Shown piece by piece: positions 60,090 through 64,000 of a DNA stretch of 64,000 bases. The translations under genes were made by a program, and so were the position numbers. The number at the start of each line of letters is the position of its first letter. Position 1 is the first letter of the stretch. Under the pieces are notes generated by a model that saw only the letters and a list, made by a program, of their open reading frames with translations, did no database searches and was not told where the DNA came from. This DNA is from CAMXAS01 sp964442435 (GTDB taxonomy: Bacteria; Bacteroidota; Bacteroidia; Bacteroidales; P3), in the NCBI GenBank assembly GCA_964442435.1, contig CAYTZG010000007.1, forward strand, positions 1 through 64,000. The letters are read 5' to 3'.

Positions 60090-61640
60090 ATGGAAAACAT
60101 CACTCCCGCTTTGATAGACTGGTCGCGCGCCCAGTTCGCGCTCACGGCCTTCTATCACTGGCTGTTTGTGCCGCTCACGCTCGGCCTCTCGTTCATCATG
60201 GCCATCATGGAGAGCCGTTACGTAAGAACCGGCGATGAATTCTGGGCCCGGACGGCCCGTTTCTGGATGCGGCTTTTCGGCATCAACTTCGCGCTCGGCG
60301 TGGCCACCGGCTTGATTCTTGAATTCGAGTTCGGCACCAACTGGAGCAACTACTCGTGGCTGGTGGGCGACATCTTCGGCGCACCCTTGGCCATAGAGGG
60401 CATTTTGGCCTTTTTCATGGAGTCCACGTTTGTGGCCGTCATGTTCTTCGGCTGGAACAAGGTGGGCAAGAAATTCCATTTGGCCTCCACGTGGCTCACG
60501 TGCATCGGCGCGGCCATCTCGGCCTGGTGGATTTTGGTCGCCAACGCTTGGATGCAGGCGCCGGTGGGCGTGGCGTTCAACCCCGACACGGTGCGTCACG
60601 AGATGATGGACTTCTTCGCCGTCGCGTTCTCGCCCGTGGCGGTCTTCAAATTTATCCACTCCATTCTGAGCGGCTGGATTCTGGGGGCGGCTTTCGTCAT
60701 CGGCATCAGCGCGTGGTATCTGCTTAAAAAGCGCGAGACGGTCTTCGCGCTCAAGAGCATCCGCATCGCGGCCGTCGTCGGCTTGGTCGCCGCCGTGCTG
60801 TCGGCGTGGAGCGGCGATTTCTCCGGACGTCAACTCTCGGAGAAGCAGCCGATGAAACTGGCGGCCATGGAAGCGCTTTACGAAGGCGGCGAGGGCGTTG
60901 ACCTGAGCATCATCGGCCTTGTCAATGGCGACAAGACTTGGAACAACGATGAACCCGAACTCCGCGGCGGCCTCTACCTGCCGAAAGGGCTCTCGCTCAT
61001 GGCCACGCACGACGTCAACGGCTATGTGGCCGGTATCAAGGACATCATCGAGGGCGGCTATCCGATGCCCGACGGCACCATCGCGCTATCGACGCAAGAG
61101 AAGATAGACCGCGGCCGGCTCGCGGTGCAGGCGCTTGCAAACTACCGCCAATATCAGGCGGAGGGTGACGAGGCGGCGGCTGCGGAATCCCGTCAGGTGC
61201 TGGACGAGAATATGGCGTACTTCGGCTACGGCTATCTGAACGCCCCCGAAGACATCATCCCCAATATCCCGCTCAACTACTATGCGTTCCGCGTCATGGT
61301 GGGCCTCGGGATGTATTTCATCCTGTTCTTTGCGCTCATCCTTTTCCTGAGCTGCCGCAAGGATCTGACCCGTTACGCGTGGTTGCTGTATGTGGCCCTG
61401 TTCACGATACCGCTCGGCTACTTGGCCGGACAGACGGGCTGGATTGTGGCCGAATGCGGCCGTCAGCCTTGGGCCATCCAAGATGTGCTGCCGGTGTCGG
61501 CGGCGGTGTCGGATGTGGGTGCAGGGGCGGTCATGACCACGTTCCTCTTGTTCCTCGCCCTGTTCAGCATCATGCTGGCTGTCGGCATTTCGTTAATGGT
61601 CAAGTCGGTCAAGAAAGGACCGGCCAAGGTTGAACTTTAA
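60090..61640 (+). CDS. cydA: Cytochrome bd ubiquinol oxidase subunit I
   Basis: A 516-residue heme-binding subunit of the bd oxidase, which reduces O2 to water with quinol and detoxifies oxygen in anaerobes. DWSRAQFALTAFYHWLFVPLTLGLSF has the axial His (about residue 23). The block GRQPWAIQDVLP near the C-terminus and the Q-loop region (~250-350, DVNGYVAGIKDII) follow the family. The Q-loop looks like the short form typical of Bacteroidota. It lies in an operon with the DUF4492 gene and cydB. Confidence 0.95.
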   Translation: MENITPALIDWSRAQFALTAFYHWLFVPLTLGLSFIMAIMESRYVRTGDEFWARTARFWMRLFGINFALGVATGLILEFEFGTNWSNYSWLVGDIFGAPLAIEGILAFFMESTFVAVMFFGWNKVGKKFHLASTWLTCIGAAISAWWILVANAWMQAPVGVAFNPDTVRHEMMDFFAVAFSPVAVFKFIHSILSGWILGAAFVIGISAWYLLKKRETVFALKSIRIAAVVGLVAAVLSAWSGDFSGRQLSEKQPMKLAAMEALYEGGEGVDLSIIGLVNGDKTWNNDEPELRGGLYLPKGLSLMATHDVNGYVAGIKDIIEGGYPMPDGTIALSTQEKIDRGRLAVQALANYRQYQAEGDEAAAAESRQVLDENMAYFGYGYLNAPEDIIPNIPLNYYAFRVMVGLGMYFILFFALILFLSCRKDLTRYAWLLYVALFTIPLGYLAGQTGWIVAECGRQPWAIQDVLPVSAAVSDVGAGAVMTTFLLFLALFSIMLAVGISLMVKSVKKGPAKVEL

Positions 61641-61654
61641 TAATAGATAAGACT

Positions 61655-62803
61655 ATGGATACCTACGTTTTTTTACAGCATTACTGGTGGTTTCTCGTCT
61701 CCCTGTTGGGCGGGATTCTGGTATTCCTCTTATTCGTGCAAGGCGCCAACTCCTTGCTGTTGTGCGTCGGCTCCACGCCCGAGGAGCGTAAGCTCATGGT
61801 CAACGCCACGGGCCGCAAGTGGGAGTTCACGTTTACAACGCTCGTCACGTTCGGCGGCGCGTTCTTCGCCTCGTTCCCGCTGTTCTACAGCACCTCGTTC
61901 GGCGGCGCGTACTGGCTCTGGATGATTATCCTGTTCACGTTCGTGTTGCAGGCCGTCTCTTACGAGTTCCAGTCCAAGGCCGGCAACCTGCTCGGGCAGA
62001 AGACCTACCAGTGGTTTTTGGTCATCAACGGCATCGTGGGGCCGCTGCTGTTGGGCGGCGCCGTGGCCACGTTCTTTACGGGCTCCGGCTTTTATATTGA
62101 GAAAGGCCAGCTCACCGACACGATGATGCCCGTCATCAGCCGTTGGGGGAGCGCGGCGCACGGCCTCGAAGCCCTGCTCAACCCGTGGAACGTGGTGCTG
62201 GGCCTGGCCGTCTTCTTCCTCGCGCGCGTGCTGGGGCTGCTGTACCTGATCCGTCAGGTGAGGCACGAGAGTCTGGAACAGCGTTGCCGCAAGGCCCTGC
62301 CGGTGCAGAGCCTGCTGTTTGTGGTGCTGTTCGTGGCCTTTGTCGTTTACCTCTTGGTCAAGGACGGTTTCGCCGTGGCGCCCGACTCGGGGCTAATCTA
62401 CATGGAACCCTACAAATACCTGCATAACCTGCTCGCCATGCCGGTGGTGCTGATTCTGTTCCTCGCCGGCGTGCTGTCCGTGCTGTGGGGCATCGGCAAG
62501 ACCGTGTGCTGCAAGACCTACCGGGGCGGCATTTGGTTCGCCGGTGTGGGCACCGTGGTGACAGTGCTCGCGCTCTTCCTCTGTGCCGGCTACAACCACA
62601 CGGCCTACTATCCGTCCACGCTCGACCTGCAGGGCTCGCTCACGTTGGCCAACAGTTGCTCCAGCTTCTTCACGCTCAAGGTCATGGCGTTCGCCTCGCT
62701 GCTCATCCCGTTCGTGCTGGCGTACATCGTCTATGCCTGGCGCGCCATCGACCGCAAGCGCCTCACGATAGAGGAGCTGCACGGGGACGAGGAAGCGTAC
62801 TAG
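61655..62803 (+). CDS. cydB: Cytochrome bd ubiquinol oxidase subunit II
   Basis: A 382-residue polytopic subunit. QHYWWFLVSLLGGILVFLLFVQGANSLL is the conserved N-terminus. KWEFTFTTLVTFGGAFFASFPLFYSTSFGGAYWLWMIILFTFVLQAVSYEFQSK and further hydrophobic segments match CydB. The C-terminus ends TIEELHGDEEAY. It follows cydA by 14 nt and its stop is 12 nt before a terminator. No unusual features. Confidence 0.94.
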   Translation: MDTYVFLQHYWWFLVSLLGGILVFLLFVQGANSLLLCVGSTPEERKLMVNATGRKWEFTFTTLVTFGGAFFASFPLFYSTSFGGAYWLWMIILFTFVLQAVSYEFQSKAGNLLGQKTYQWFLVINGIVGPLLLGGAVATFFTGSGFYIEKGQLTDTMMPVISRWGSAAHGLEALLNPWNVVLGLAVFFLARVLGLLYLIRQVRHESLEQRCRKALPVQSLLFVVLFVAFVVYLLVKDGFAVAPDSGLIYMEPYKYLHNLLAMPVVLILFLAGVLSVLWGIGKTVCCKTYRGGIWFAGVGTVVTVLALFLCAGYNHTAYYPSTLDLQGSLTLANSCSSFFTLKVMAFASLLIPFVLAYIVYAWRAIDRKRLTIEELHGDEEAY

Positions 62804-62815
62804 GAAAGTACATTG

Positions 62816-62850
62816 AATCCCGCCGTAGTTGTAATGCGGCGGGATTTTTA
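62816..62850 (+). terminator. Terminator after cydB
   Basis: AATCCCGCCG (62816-62825) pairs with CGGCGGGATT (62837-62846), followed by TTTA. It lies 12 nt after cydB. Confidence 0.9.
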
Positions 62851-62874
62851 TTATAAACCTTGAATATTTTAGTT

Positions 62875-63486
62875 TTGAAAAAGATATTTCTATTGTTTTG
62901 CTTGTGTCTGCCATGTGGATTGGTTGCGCAAAATAGGGCCACAAAAGCGATGTTGGCGGAAATAGAGGGTAGGTGGCAGTTGGATAATAATGGGAATGTA
63001 ACAATGTCCAAGGTTATAGAAATGCCCGGTATTTCCAAAGATGAGTTATATAATCGGGCATTGAGTTATTTTACATATAATTATCGACAAGGCGATGCGG
63101 TAATACAAATTGACGATAAAGGTCAGGGTTTGATAATAGGGAAGGGACTGTATCCGAATGTGTATTCTGGTTTACTGAGTGTATTTAGCACCTATCATAT
63201 TGTTCGGGTAGATGTAAAGGAAGAGAGGGTAAGGGTATTGGTGACAATGACCGCTTATCGTGTGGAAGATGTCGGGGTGGTAAGCGAATTGTTATTTGGT
63301 ACGATTGTTTTAAATACTTGTGATTGGCCAGTATCTTCCCGTTTCCCTATTGTGAAAGCAGATGAAGACAAGAACGCGATGGCTAAGCTTTTTTATAACT
63401 CCATTCAATGTGCAATGAATACGATGGATATGATAGAAAAGTCATTGAAAGAAGGTAATACGGGGAGTGATTTAGATAATTGGTAG
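62875..63486 (+). CDS. DUF4468-type secreted protein
   Basis: A 203-residue protein with a signal peptide (KKIFLLFCLCLPCGLVAQ). The segment VTMSKVIEMPGISKDELYNRALSYFTYNYRQGDAVIQIDDKGQGLIIGKGLYP matches DUF4468, a periplasmic domain found in Bacteroidota with no known role. No ATG lies near; I chose the TTG at 62875, which places the Lys-Lys of the signal at positions 2-3. A TTG at 62860 is an alternative. The gene is AT-richer than the cyd operon before it. The start is the least certain part. Confidence 0.7.
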   Translation: MKKIFLLFCLCLPCGLVAQNRATKAMLAEIEGRWQLDNNGNVTMSKVIEMPGISKDELYNRALSYFTYNYRQGDAVIQIDDKGQGLIIGKGLYPNVYSGLLSVFSTYHIVRVDVKEERVRVLVTMTAYRVEDVGVVSELLFGTIVLNTCDWPVSSRFPIVKADEDKNAMAKLFYNSIQCAMNTMDMIEKSLKEGNTGSDLDNW

Positions 63487-63668
63487 CCCTTCAATGGGGT
63501 GGATTATTTCTTTGGATTTTTTCAAAAAACGGCCGATTATTTCTTTGGATTTTTTCAAATTTCGGCGAATTATTTGTTTGGATTTTTTCAAAAATTTTGA
63601 AATGTATTGTGATTATCAGTATGTTAGTTTTGTTGGCGCTTTATGACCATTTGAGTATGCGGCAGTGA
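63480..63668 (+). CDS. Doubtful small hydrophobic ORF over the 33-bp repeats
   Basis: A 62-residue frame with repeated LFLWIFS units and a hydrophobic C-terminus (IVIISMLVLLALYDHL). It begins as the DUF4468 gene stops and could be a tiny membrane protein. The sequence is better explained as translated repeat, since the units differ only by DNA-level drift and no relative is known to me. Listed so that a reader can test it. Confidence 0.25.
   Translation: MVALQWGGLFLWIFSKNGRLFLWIFSNFGELFVWIFSKILKCIVIISMLVLLALYDHLSMRQ
63503..63601 (+). repeat. Three 33-bp tandem repeats
   Basis: Copies start at 63503, 63536 and 63569, each reading ATTATTTsTTTGGATTTTTTCAAA (s is C or G) and then a variable part. 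The period is exactly 33 bases. The plus-strand frame 63480-63668 contains them as LFLWIFSKNGR, LFLWIFSNFGE and LFVWIFSKILK, in frame at 11 residues per unit, but I doubt that frame is a real gene. Confidence 0.8.
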
Positions 63669-63722
63669 TGCTAAAAGCGCCGTCCGTCACGTGCGGATAT
63701 GCCCGTTGTATGCGGTATTCCA

Positions 63723-64000
63723 TCAATACCCCAACCCGAATTGCCACAGGGGGATGGTGTTGCCGGTGGCAAACTCGATGTCGTCCTTGACGACAAAGGC
63801 GTTGGGGATGCCTTCTATCTGCTTCTTGCCTTTCTTGCGGCCGCCGATTTCAAACGTATGGTCGCCAATCCGGAAGTCGGAAACGGTGGAGGTGATGACG
63901 TCGTGGTTGACGCGCATCTGATTGAGGAAGAAGGTCTCGCGGACATTCCCGATTTCGGCTTGTTGGTGGCCGAGGGCGTATATCAGGTTGGGGTTGTCGA
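63723..64000 (-). CDS. AAA ATPase, C-terminal part (cut by window edge)
   Basis: The last 92 codons of a minus-strand gene whose start lies beyond the window. The reading IGNVRETFFLNQMRVNHDVITS, the DFRIGDHTFEIGGRKKGKKQ segment and the ending IPLWQFGLGY match the C-terminal domain of a large Bacteroidales group of AAA ATPases (AAA_14 type) with a nuclease-like core. The Walker motifs would be upstream and are not visible. The stop is at 63723-63725. The 54 bases between it and the repeat-associated frame hold nothing I can name. Confidence 0.85.
   Translation of the reverse strand, partial: DNPNLIYALGHQQAEIGNVRETFFLNQMRVNHDVITSTVSDFRIGDHTFEIGGRKKGKKQIEGIPNAFVVKDDIEFATGNTIPLWQFGLGY

Noticed and set aside
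63503..63601. CRISPR array
   Set aside because: The 33-bp units are adjacent with no unique spacers, and no cas genes are present.

Overview
The window reads as chromosome of a GC-rich member of the Bacteroidales (Bacteroidota). Supporting signs are repeated TAnnTTTG-type -7 promoter elements, an S46 dipeptidyl-peptidase, an OstA-like LPS export protein, DUF1573 and GIN-domain (DUF2807) envelope proteins, a DUF4492-cydA-cydB oxidase operon, a 29-residue AURKAIP1/COX24-type basic protein behind HU, and a SAM-II-type riboswitch in front of metK. No insertion sequences, integrases, rRNA operons or CRISPR arrays were seen.

Layout. 1-10,585 (minus strand): a truncated S46 peptidase, a divergent PPDK-like protein next to a short MutS-type ATPase, ribosomal protein bL25, an OmpA/TPR lipoprotein, PRPP synthase, LptB and a KdsD-type isomerase. 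10,599-22,468 (plus): recQ, a Skp/OmpH-like lipoprotein, nadC, purA, a PepSY-like secreted protein with a long acidic linker, an OstA-like protein, pssA, a PurS domain carrying a histone-H1-like Lys/Ala tail, and dsbD. 22,627-24,160 (minus): ssb and mutY. 24,306-27,199 (plus): HU, the COX24-like mini-protein, RNase G and a pseudouridine synthase. 27,212-39,358 (plus): a surface-sugar locus with three CDP-3,6-dideoxyhexose genes (rfbH/F/G), an SDR, a ThDP enzyme, an HpcH/HpaI aldolase, a HAD phosphatase, a GtrB-like glycosyltransferase, a GtrA/GT-C/TPR fusion and an O-antigen ligase-like protein. Then recJ (minus), a structured RNA candidate, a GIN protein, tRNA-Asp, riboswitch-controlled metK, pyrC, a DUF4143 ATPase and a metallo-beta-lactamase-fold protein.

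47,790-55,109 is an AT-richer island: a type III restriction-modification system (mod and res) with two unknown genes in front and a DUF3800 gene plus a small partner inserted between mod and res. After it come a DUF1573 protein, an aspartate aminotransferase, an aspartate ammonia-lyase with an N-terminal histone-like Lys/Ala tail, an HhH protein, the cytochrome bd operon, a DUF4468 protein, a 33-bp tandem repeat, and the 3' end of another AAA ATPase gene.

How the genes may work together. Two metabolic proteins (PurS and aspartase) carry similar histone-H1-like tails at opposite ends, which is the most unusual signal here. The sugar locus reads as one pathway: make a CDP-3,6-dideoxy-4-ketohexose, possibly branch it with a two-carbon unit, load it onto undecaprenyl phosphate (GtrB-like), then flip and transfer it (GtrA/GT-C fusion). 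Function calls come from motif recognition by eye; no database search was possible.
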